From contig SUZK01000001.1 in NCBI GenBank assembly GCA_015059955.1, positions 124,001 to 188,000 on the forward strand: 64,000 bases of DNA, given 5' to 3'. Position 1 is the stretch's first letter. Every line of letters starts with the position of its first letter. This DNA is from Rikenellaceae bacterium (GTDB lineage: Bacteria; Bacteroidota; Bacteroidia; Bacteroidales; Rikenellaceae). The translations under genes and the position numbers were made by a program. The notes under the pieces are model-generated. The model was not told the DNA's origin, searched no databases, and saw nothing but the letters and a program-made list of their open reading frames with translations. Below, one piece after another: positions 28,677 through 36,390 of the stretch.

Positions 28677-29681
28677 ATGATTAAACGTGTAATAGGCATT
28701 GGTAACGCGCTTACCGACATGCTTGTAAACCTCTCGAATGATGCTGTACTCACGGAGTATCAGCTCGCTAAGGGCTCTATGAGTCTTGTTGATAGCCAGT
28801 TGCAGACGGCGGTGTCGAAGTCTGTTGCGGGCTGCCCCTACTCACTGTCGTTGGGCGGCTCGGCGGGTAATACTATCCGAGCTATGGCACGCCTCGGCTG
28901 CGATGTGGCCTTCATCGGTAAGGTGGGCGAGGATAATACTGGTGAGTTCTACGAGCAGGCACTGCGTAATATCGGTGTTGAGCCATATATGCTACGCTCG
29001 GAGGAGCGCTCGGGAAAGTGTGTTGCGTTGGTATCACCCGATGGTGAGCGTACCTTTGTTACGCACCTCGGCGCTGCGGCAGACCTACATGCCGAGGATA
29101 TCGATGGCGCCATCTTCGACGACTATGACTGCTTGTATGTCGAGGGCTACTTGGTGCAGGACCACGACCTTATACGCTCGACTGTCGAGAAGGCGAAGCA
29201 CCATGGCCTGAAGGTGGCTATCGACCTCGCGTCGTTTAATGTTGTTGAGGAGAATTGCGACTTTTTGCGCGATATCGTCGCAAAGTATGTCGATATACTC
29301 TTTGCTAATGAGGATGAGGCTCGCGCCTTTACCGGAGAGCAGGAGCCACTAAATGCCCTAAATGCCATCAGCCGTATGTGCGAGCTTGCCGTTGTGAAGA
29401 TAGGTATGAAGGGGGCGCTAATCAAGCGTGGCGACGAAGTGGTCCACGTAGGTATTATGGCGGCAGCTAAGCGTGTTGACACCACGGGTGCTGGTGACTT
29501 CTACGCCGCAGGCTTTATGGCGGGCTTGTGCGAGGGCTTGTCGTTACGCCAGTGTGGCACTATCGGCGCTATCACGGCGGGCAAGGTTATCGAGGTTGTG
29601 GGCACGACGTTTGGTGAGGATGCTTGGCGCGAGATATTCTCGCTTGTCGAGCGTGTGCGCAAAGACCAGTACTTGTTCTAA
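28677..29681 (+). CDS. PfkB-family kinase (adenosine-kinase-like)
   Basis: 334 aa cytoplasmic ribokinase-fold enzyme. N-terminal IGIGNALTDMLVNL, GGSAGNTIRAMARLG (60-74), and the signature DTTGAGDFYAAGF (268-280) with catalytic D274. Bacteroidetes proteins of this type are usually named adenosine kinase or carbohydrate kinase; the substrate cannot be decided from sequence. Follows pfkA closely and shares its transcript, ending at the hairpin at 29703. Confidence 0.88.
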   Translation: MIKRVIGIGNALTDMLVNLSNDAVLTEYQLAKGSMSLVDSQLQTAVSKSVAGCPYSLSLGGSAGNTIRAMARLGCDVAFIGKVGEDNTGEFYEQALRNIGVEPYMLRSEERSGKCVALVSPDGERTFVTHLGAAADLHAEDIDGAIFDDYDCLYVEGYLVQDHDLIRSTVEKAKHHGLKVAIDLASFNVVEENCDFLRDIVAKYVDILFANEDEARAFTGEQEPLNALNAISRMCELAVVKIGMKGALIKRGDEVVHVGIMAAAKRVDTTGAGDFYAAGFMAGLCEGLSLRQCGTIGAITAGKVIEVVGTTFGEDAWREIFSLVERVRKDQYLF

Positions 29682-29702
29682 ATGTTTTATCCATATAAAG
29701 TT

Positions 29703-29733
29703 AAGGAGAGCGACCGAGTTGGCCGCTCTCCTT
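29703..29733 (+). terminator. Terminator of pfkA operon
   Basis: 10-bp perfect stem AAGGAGAGCG (29703-29712) with 29724-29733. The T-run is weak. Confidence 0.65.
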
Positions 29734-29757
29734 GGTTATTGGCTATACAGTTGATGA

Positions 29758-29850
29758 TTATTGAACATTATGCTGATTGCCGCAAAGAGGGCAAGTATAC
29801 TCAGCAGGGTAGTTGACGCCATTAATTGTAGTAGTCTCCTCGCAACCATA
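29758..29850 (-). pseudogene. 3' fragment of a zinc-ribbon-like gene at the repeat junction
   Basis: On the minus strand, codons ending at the TAA 29758-29760 read NGVNYPAEYTCPLCGNQHNV and then Q. A CPLCG knuckle near a C-terminus is typical of small zinc-ribbon or rubredoxin-like proteins. The frame has no start codon and runs into a stop inside the duplicated tract, which begins at 29839. This looks like the tail of an older gene whose front was replaced by the lipoprotein duplication. A chance reading frame cannot be excluded. Confidence 0.4.
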
Positions 29851-32409
29851 TTAACCTTTTATACATAAAAAAGCGCTCGGCCAATCGACCGAGCGCCCTT
29901 TAATTTGTGAGAGTACGTTACTCTGCGATGCTACCCCAATTGATTGTAGCCTCACCAGTATTGCCCTCCAACTTTGCTTTACCAACGCCCTCACCTACGT
30001 AGTTGTTCACATCGTACTCAGAACGCTTTGTGTAATTCTTGTAGTTTGTTGCATTGTTTACATTGATAGTAACATTCTCAATAGAGTTGTTCTTGATATT
30101 TGCCCTTGAGTCATCAGCCCAACCAACAATACCAGCTGTATCACGGTAGCCAGTAATGGTAACACCCTTTACTGAGCAACCGCTGACGGTACCAGTATAG
30201 AAAATACCACCGATACCACCAACCTTATCTGCGTTGTCGCCATTGCAGATATTACCAGTGATTGTTCCACCCTCAACGTGGCAGTTAGTTACGTTAATCC
30301 AGCAGTTATCGCTTGTTGTGTAGCCCCAGATACCACCAGCATAGTGAGAGCTTGAAATATTTACATCTCTCAATATTACATTCTGAATAGTTGTGCCATC
30401 ACCTGCAAGCGTAGGAATCAAAGCTGCTGCGCCGTAAATATCGTTCTCCACGGTAATAGTGAGGTTAGAAATCACCTTCTCGCCACCATCGAACGTGCCC
30501 TTGAAGCAGTATGATGGATAGCTATTAATGCTACCACCATAGTAGGTCACACCTGCCATATCGATATCGTTGACAACCTTAATTGTCTTACCTGCAAATG
30601 TGTTCTTCTTATTGTTCATCTGATCGCTGAACCAAGTCAAACCTGCAGCCTTTGAGATAAGATACTCGCCCTCAGCATTCATTGCAACGCCATTAGCAAC
30701 AATAAGGTTGCCATCAGCATCATACACATCATAGATGCCTGCCTTGTCTGCGCCATCGTACTTCTGAACGTAGCGAGTACCATCGATATTAACGGTTGTA
30801 CCAGCATTAGCAAGAGTGTAACCACGACCTACATAACCAGCATAGTCGAGAGGATTAGCCTCGTTGCCGTTAAAGTCCTTACCTGATACCTTACCAGTGT
30901 ATGAGCAGTTTGTAACTACCAATGGAGTATTAACATTATCAGCCCAACCACCAGCGATACCACCTACGCGGAAGTGATCGTGAGCCTTGCCCTCGCGGCC
31001 CTGAGTGATTGTTACGTCACCAGTAGTGTGGCAATTGGTAAATGTCTGGTCGCCAGCTGCAAGACCGATAATACCACCAGCAAAGAACTTCTTACCAGTG
31101 ACATCGATATTTGAAGAGCAGTCCTCGAATACTGACTTGCCCTGAAGCTGACCAGCAAGAGCACCTACGTTGTTGTTAGCCTTAAGATAGCTCCCCTCGT
31201 TAGCCACAATGCGAACATTCTTCATAGTCACATTGCCGTAAGAGTTACCACCAGCAACAACAGCTACACGGCTTGCACCATTTGCGTCGAATGTAGCCTC
31301 TACCTTAACATCACCCTTAACAGTTACGTTCTCGATTGTAGAAGTGCCCTCCAACGAGCCAGCAACAGCGCCGATGTGGCCCTGGCTGTGGTCAATATCC
31401 AAGCAAGCAACGTTGATATCTACATTCTCGAATACGACATTCTTGATTGTAGCATTCTTAGCGTAGCCGAAAAAGCCGAGATATGCCTTATCCTCCTTAC
31501 CCTCTGAAACAAGAATCTTGAGGTTCTTGATAGTGTAGTCGCAACCATCGAAAGTACCGCAGAAGTTAGCCTCTGGAGTACCGATAGCTGTCCAATTTTC
31601 GTTGTTAAGGTCCATAGCAGCAGCAAGCTTGATAGTCTTACCTGCGAATGTGTTCTTAATAACGTTTACCTCGTTAGCAAACCAGGACATACCAGACATC
31701 TTAGTGATAAGGTACTCACCCTCAGCGTTCATTACAACACCATCAGCAACAATTTGGTTGCCGTCAGCAGCGAAATAGATAGAGTTAGTAAAGCCGTAGA
31801 GAGCAGCAGCGCCATAAGAGTTGGTGAACTCAAATGTATTTGTGCCATTGAAGATGTCGAAGTTGAGCAATGCCTGGTGTGCCAATGCCTTCTCCTCTGT
31901 GCCAAAGTCCTCCTTAGTGTAGTTGTGTACCCAGAAGCAATACTTACCCTTCAATGTAGAGTTCTTGATAGTCACGTTGTTCATGTCGTTACCAGAGTTG
32001 AATACACGAACAGCAATGTATGTAGACTCCAATGTAGAGTTCTCAACGTTCAATGTTACCTCGCCCCAGTTGTTAAGGTGAGCAACAAATGCCATATCCG
32101 AACCACCCAAGTTCTTAGCAGTAACGCCCTCAAGGTTAAGAACACCGCCAGCAGTTACGTTGAACACGTTGGTAGAGTTGTTCCAAGCCATATTGTCACC
32201 CTCATGCTTGGTTGTGATTGTACCATTCTTTACAGTCAAAGTGCCACGTACATCAATCATATTGTAGTTCTTGCCTGTCTGAGTTGAGGTCGCAGAGAGG
32301 GTAAAACCACCGAGATCGATAGTTGACTCCTTGCCAGTTGCTACGGTTATGGTTGGATCGGTTGCTGCGCGTGTAGACAATGTACCAGCAGAAAGGAGAT
32401 CGTTAAGGT
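29839..32409. repeat. 2571-bp tract apparently identical to 20831-23401
   Basis: Direct repeat partner, 9008 bp away, same orientation. Synonymous sites also match wherever compared. Confidence 0.9.
29865..29898 (-). terminator. Terminator of giant lipoprotein B
   Basis: Same hairpin as at 20857-20890, inside the duplicated tract. Confidence 0.85.
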
Positions 32410-33478
32410 TGATATCGCCATCCAAGGTGATATTCTCAACACCATCGTTGATAGCGTCAAGGAACTCCTCGGCAGTGTCTACATTAGCGAATGTCTCGCC
32501 ATTATCCTTGCCACTCTCGCCAGCGAAAGCATCCTCGATAGTAACGTCGAAGCCCTTGCCGTCGGTAAGGATATTACCCTTGATTGTAGTCAAGTTATTG
32601 CGCTTAACGTAGATGTCGGTAGTGAACTCACCGCTCTTAATAATCTTGTTATCCTGATCAAAAACATCAAGAACGAAATTAGTAGCATCATCCTCAGCGA
32701 AGAAGTAGTCAGTGAAGAGGGTCTTGTTGTCGCCAGTCTCAGGCTCACCGTAAGAGACGATATCGAAGTTCTCGTGCTTGATATCGCGGTTCTTAGAGTC
32801 GTTGATAGCCTTACCTGCAAAGGCATTGAATGCGCCATAATGCTTCTCGGTGTAGGTTACAGTAGCCTTTGTAGGCACGATACCGAGGTTGTTAAGAGCC
32901 TTCATGTCTGTAGTCACAACGCGGAGCTTTGCAAAAGGACGCTTCAAGGTGATGTTGATAACCTTTGAGCTATTGAAGTTGTCGATAAACTCAGTAGCTG
33001 TGAAGGCATCACGGCTCTCGTCCATAGCCACCCAAGTGTTGTTGAGCGTAACGTTTGTAAGGTCAGCTGTGTTGTAGTGGTTGTCGGTGTCGGTCTTACC
33101 GTTAACAACAATATCGGCCCAAACAACAAACTGGTAGTCACGCTCAGGAACAAGGCGAACATCGAATGCTACGCTCTTACCATCGCTGTACTCCACCTTA
33201 CGCTCTTCAGACTTAACGAAGTTCTCGCCATCCTTGTAGTACACCTGAAGGATGTAACGCATAGTGGTGTTGTCCTCCGCGGTGCCAAGAATACCATTGT
33301 CGAATACACCCAATGCGCTGTCAGAGCCGGCAGCACGGGTCTCAGTCTCAGGGACATTGACGTTGACGGTAACGATCTGCTCCTCGCCACCGACATTTAC
33401 GTCGAGACCCTCAGGCTCTGTCTGACATGATGCCAATCCAAGCATCACGGCAGCTAAAAATAAAAATCTTGCTTTCAT
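29918..33478 (-). CDS. Giant beta-helix lipoprotein B
   Basis: 1186 aa from the ATG at 33478, which gives the same MKARFL signal start as paralog A; the ORF extends to 33535 but the extra 19 residues precede a normal lipoprotein signal. Lipobox GLASC, lipidated C18. Domain order is as in A: DUF6562-like N-terminal domain, then beta-helix with two MNAEGEYLI modules. The N-terminal third differs from A by many substitutions and small indels, for example KDGENFVKSEERKVEYS against NGEASKERLVKYS. From codons upstream of LNDLLSAG to the stop the two are the same at DNA level. A poly-C tract lies in its predicted leader. Confidence 0.75.
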   Translation of the reverse strand: MKARFLFLAAVMLGLASCQTEPEGLDVNVGGEEQIVTVNVNVPETETRAAGSDSALGVFDNGILGTAEDNTTMRYILQVYYKDGENFVKSEERKVEYSDGKSVAFDVRLVPERDYQFVVWADIVVNGKTDTDNHYNTADLTNVTLNNTWVAMDESRDAFTATEFIDNFNSSKVINITLKRPFAKLRVVTTDMKALNNLGIVPTKATVTYTEKHYGAFNAFAGKAINDSKNRDIKHENFDIVSYGEPETGDNKTLFTDYFFAEDDATNFVLDVFDQDNKIIKSGEFTTDIYVKRNNLTTIKGNILTDGKGFDVTIEDAFAGESGKDNGETFANVDTAEEFLDAINDGVENITLDGDINLNDLLSAGTLSTRAATDPTITVATGKESTIDLGGFTLSATSTQTGKNYNMIDVRGTLTVKNGTITTKHEGDNMAWNNSTNVFNVTAGGVLNLEGVTAKNLGGSDMAFVAHLNNWGEVTLNVENSTLESTYIAVRVFNSGNDMNNVTIKNSTLKGKYCFWVHNYTKEDFGTEEKALAHQALLNFDIFNGTNTFEFTNSYGAAALYGFTNSIYFAADGNQIVADGVVMNAEGEYLITKMSGMSWFANEVNVIKNTFAGKTIKLAAAMDLNNENWTAIGTPEANFCGTFDGCDYTIKNLKILVSEGKEDKAYLGFFGYAKNATIKNVVFENVDINVACLDIDHSQGHIGAVAGSLEGTSTIENVTVKGDVKVEATFDANGASRVAVVAGGNSYGNVTMKNVRIVANEGSYLKANNNVGALAGQLQGKSVFEDCSSNIDVTGKKFFAGGIIGLAAGDQTFTNCHTTGDVTITQGREGKAHDHFRVGGIAGGWADNVNTPLVVTNCSYTGKVSGKDFNGNEANPLDYAGYVGRGYTLANAGTTVNIDGTRYVQKYDGADKAGIYDVYDADGNLIVANGVAMNAEGEYLISKAAGLTWFSDQMNNKKNTFAGKTIKVVNDIDMAGVTYYGGSINSYPSYCFKGTFDGGEKVISNLTITVENDIYGAAALIPTLAGDGTTIQNVILRDVNISSSHYAGGIWGYTTSDNCWINVTNCHVEGGTITGNICNGDNADKVGGIGGIFYTGTVSGCSVKGVTITGYRDTAGIVGWADDSRANIKNNSIENVTINVNNATNYKNYTKRSEYDVNNYVGEGVGKAKLEGNTGEATINWGSIAE

Positions 33479-33689
33479 AATTGTTTGTAAAAAAATTGAT
33501 ATTGTTGTTTGTGTATTGTTTATTCGATTCACCATATCTTAGATGTGGTTGCAAAGCTCTGTCTCAGTGGCTCGTAATATCGCATGACGAAATGTCGGAG
33601 TACCGATTTGTGATACCCGAAACATTGCTATATAGAGCTATTGTTAGGTTGGATTGGTTGTAACGCGCTGAATTAAAGGGTGTTAAAAT

Positions 33690-33698
33690 CCCCCCCCC
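33690..33698. repeat. Nine-C homopolymer in leader of lipoprotein B
   Basis: A run of nine C lies about 212 bp upstream of the ATG, between it and the predicted -7 box at 33781. It is followed by a CATATGTCGGGG segment that can pair with the C-run. Such tracts are prone to slippage. Confidence 0.8.
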
Positions 33699-33780
33699 GC
33701 ATATGTCGGGGAATATGTAAAATATGTTAGTGGCGTTACTCATGTCTTCTTGTAAAAAGAGGCTAATTATCTATGTGTTA

Positions 33781-33788
33781 CAAATATA
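33781..33788 (-). promoter_or_regulatory. -7 box, predicted promoter of lipoprotein B
   Basis: CAAATATA on plus reads TATATTTG on minus, giving a long leader of about 295 nt. The stretch 33479-33894 otherwise contains no gene. Confidence 0.45.
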
Positions 33789-33894
33789 CGAATTATTTAT
33801 TATATAATCAAGGGTGTTTTCAAAAAAAATGTTTAGCCCCTCTTGTTTAATCGACATGTTTAGTGTCGAAATTATCCAATATTGGACAAAAAGT

Positions 33895-33924
33895 AGAGGT
33901 CGGCTGGAGCTCCAGCCGACCTCT
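33895..33924 (-). terminator. 30-bp perfect palindrome, terminator
   Basis: AGAGGTCGGCTGGAG followed by its exact reverse complement, then on the minus strand ACTTTTTG. It serves the 140-aa lipoprotein gene, whose stop is 24 bp away. Confidence 0.85.
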
Positions 33925-33948
33925 ATGTAAACTGTTATAGGCTTGTGG

Positions 33949-34371
33949 TTACTTAACAACCTCCAATTTTGTGGTGTTAAGTCCTGCACCAACCTGAGCG
34001 TTAGCGCTCTTATTCAATTCCTTGGTAGCACCACCTACATGGAGCTGATTGCCCTTCTTGGCACCTGTGTTATCCTTTGTAGCCGTAGCCAAATCAACCT
34101 GGTTAATGTCGATATCGGTAGCTGTCATACCCTTGCTATGGTCAATCTCAGTGACCTCTGCCTGGATAGTATTTCCTACAACAGTAGCCTCTGCAGTTGC
34201 CTTATTAGCAACAACCTCCTCAGCCTCAGGAGCCTCATCAGTTGCATCCTGTTTAGCTGGTGCCTCTACTGCAGCCTCGTTCTTCTTTGGCTCTTCCTTC
34301 TTCTCGTTACCACCACATGCTACGGCAAAGCCGAGAAGGGCAGCAAATAACATAAGCTTTTTCATACTCAT
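33949..34371 (-). CDS. Small Lys/Glu/Ala-rich lipoprotein
   Basis: 140 aa, lipoprotein signal with lipobox FAVAC (lipidated C19). Residues about 20-60 are low-complexity Glu/Lys/Ala/Pro, like a flexible tether. The rest (VVGNTIQAEVTEIDHSKGMT and onward) shows no domain I recognise. An alternative start is the ATG at 34365. Monocistronic, with its own promoter and palindromic terminator. Confidence 0.7.
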   Translation of the reverse strand: MSMKKLMLFAALLGFAVACGGNEKKEEPKKNEAAVEAPAKQDATDEAPEAEEVVANKATAEATVVGNTIQAEVTEIDHSKGMTATDIDINQVDLATATKDNTGAKKGNQLHVGGATKELNKSANAQVGAGLNTTKLEVVK

Positions 34372-34410
34372 TTTTTTATTAGTTAGTTGTTAGTTGTAAA
34401 TTCTCTACCA

Positions 34411-34418
34411 CAAATATA
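34411..34418 (-). promoter_or_regulatory. -7 box of small lipoprotein gene
   Basis: CAAATATA on plus reads TATATTTG on minus, about 33 nt before the translation start. Confidence 0.55.
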
Positions 34419-34445
34419 GATATAATAATCACAACAACAAAGTAT

Positions 34446-36266
34446 TTACCACTTTTTTTCGCGACGACTGCCATCACTATACTTCAATACTTTGTGGCTC
34501 TTGGCCATACCTTTCATCGCGCCTTTGGGTCGTGGTCTCTCGCGTGCGGGGCGCTTGGCCTCGCCATCCTCGCTGAAGAAGTAGCTCTTCTGTCGGCGCT
34601 TATCATCTTGAGAGCGAGCCACAAAGACCTTCTCACCCGTATATGGGTTTTCGCCCGTATAGAACATCACCGACGATAGGGTCATAGGCGTAGGTGTGAG
34701 GTCCTGCACCTGCTCAAGGTTGAAGTGTAGATTGCCTAACACCTTGCCAGCGAGTGCCTTCATGTCGGCCTCGGTGCATCCTGGGTGCGACGATATGAAG
34801 TAGGGTATAATCTGGTAGTTGATACCCTCGCGGCGACAGATACGCTTGAACTCCGAGTTTATCTTCTCGAAGAGCGCAAACGAGGGCTTACGCATAAGGC
34901 GTAGGACATGCTCCTCGGTATGTTCGGGTGCTACCTTGAGGCGACCCGATGTGTGGTTCTTGACTACGGTCTCGAAGTATGGCGAGTCGTCGAAGAGGTC
35001 GTAGCGTATGCCACTGCCTATATATGCACGCTTGACACCCTTAACTGCGCTAATCTTACGATATAGGTCGAGCAGTGGGCGGTGGTCGTTATTCATGTTG
35101 GGGCATAGCTTCGGATGTAGGCATGATGGGCGCTTGCACCTCTTGCACAGCTCCTCGTTCTTGCCCTGCATGCGGTACATGTTCGCAGATGGAGCACCCA
35201 CATCCGATATATTACCCTTGAAGCTCGGCATCTCGGTCATGCGACGTACTTCGTCCAATATAGAGCGCTCCGAACGTGAGCTGATAAACTTACCCTGATG
35301 CGCTGATATGGTGCAGAATGAGCAGCCGCCGAAGCAGCCACGGTGTATGTTTATCGAGTGCTTAATCATCTCCCAGGCGGGGATGTCGCCCTTGCCGCGG
35401 TAGCGGGGGTGTGGTGCACGCTCGTAGGGTAGGTCGAACGAGTGGTCGAGCTCCTCGGTGGTGAGACGCTCGTGGGGTGGCGTTATCACAACGTAGCTCT
35501 CGCCAACCCTCTCGACAAGCGTCGTGTCGCACTGCATCATGTTGCTCAGAGTCTCCATCTGGCAGAAGTTATCGCCATATTTACGGCTATCGTGCTGGCA
35601 CTCCTCGAAGGAGTTGAGAACGATGGTCTTGCCGTTGTATAGTCGCTCGACATACTCTCTGTCGGCGATGAAGCCCACTTGTCGTAGTCCGCGTAGTAGC
35701 TTCATGTTGAAGCCGTTACGCATGGCCTTGGCAACCTCGCGGATGACCTTGTCGCCCATGCCGTAGACGAGCATGTCGGCACCCGATGTCACGAGTATCG
35801 ACTCGCGGAGCTTGTCGCTCCAGTAGTCGTAGTGCGTAAGACGACGTAGCGACGCCTCGATACCTCCCACGACTACGGGTGTGTGGGGATATAACCTCTT
35901 GAGTATCTTTGTGTATGTATCTACCGTGCGGTCGGGGCGGAAGCCTGCCTTACCCCCTGCCGTGTAGGCATCGTTGGAGCGCAGACGTAGGTTCGCCGTA
36001 TAGTGGTTGACCATGGAGTCCATAGCTCCTGCCGATACAGCGAAGAAGAGACGTGGTTTGCCGAGCTTCGTGAAGTCGCGCAGGTCGTCGCGCCAGTTGG
36101 GCTGTGGCACGATAGCCACACGGTAGCCCTCGGCCTCGAGGATGCGGCCAATGACCGCAGGACCAAACGAGGGGTGGTCTATATATGCGTCACCCGAGAA
36201 GATGATAACATCCAACTCATCCCATCCGCGGGCCTCGACCTCCTTTTTTGTTGTTGGTAGAAACAT
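34446..36266 (-). CDS. YgiQ-family radical SAM protein
   Basis: 606 aa cytoplasmic protein. The N-terminal UPF0313-type region has VIIFSGDAYIDHPSFG (20-35), VSAGAMDSMVNHYT, and VVGGIEASLRRLTHYDYW. The radical SAM cluster motif is CFGGCSFC with C311, C315 and C318. A basic Arg/Lys-rich C-terminal tail follows. Family length is normal. The reaction is unknown for the family. A -7 box sits 25 bp before the ATG. Confidence 0.92.
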   Translation of the reverse strand: MFLPTTKKEVEARGWDELDVIIFSGDAYIDHPSFGPAVIGRILEAEGYRVAIVPQPNWRDDLRDFTKLGKPRLFFAVSAGAMDSMVNHYTANLRLRSNDAYTAGGKAGFRPDRTVDTYTKILKRLYPHTPVVVGGIEASLRRLTHYDYWSDKLRESILVTSGADMLVYGMGDKVIREVAKAMRNGFNMKLLRGLRQVGFIADREYVERLYNGKTIVLNSFEECQHDSRKYGDNFCQMETLSNMMQCDTTLVERVGESYVVITPPHERLTTEELDHSFDLPYERAPHPRYRGKGDIPAWEMIKHSINIHRGCFGGCSFCTISAHQGKFISSRSERSILDEVRRMTEMPSFKGNISDVGAPSANMYRMQGKNEELCKRCKRPSCLHPKLCPNMNNDHRPLLDLYRKISAVKGVKRAYIGSGIRYDLFDDSPYFETVVKNHTSGRLKVAPEHTEEHVLRLMRKPSFALFEKINSEFKRICRREGINYQIIPYFISSHPGCTEADMKALAGKVLGNLHFNLEQVQDLTPTPMTLSSVMFYTGENPYTGEKVFVARSQDDKRRQKSYFFSEDGEAKRPARERPRPKGAMKGMAKSHKVLKYSDGSRREKKW

Positions 36267-36290
36267 ACCTATTGCTTTATATTATTTACA

Positions 36291-36298
36291 CAAAGGTA
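36291..36298 (-). promoter_or_regulatory. -7 box of ygiQ-like gene
   Basis: CAAAGGTA on plus reads TACCTTTG on minus; leader about 18 nt. Confidence 0.6.
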
Positions 36299-36340
36299 GT
36301 AAATATTCGCGTGATTACAAAAAATATTGTAGATACAACA

Positions 36341-36366
36341 AGGGGCCGACCCAATGGCCAGCCCCT
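36341..36366 (-). terminator. Terminator of 938-aa lipoprotein gene
   Basis: AGGGGCCGACC pairs imperfectly with GGCCAGCCCCT. On the minus strand it is followed by TTGTTGTA rather than a full T-run. Confidence 0.6.
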
Positions 36367-36390
36367 ATGTCTTGTCTATCGTCGCAGCGA

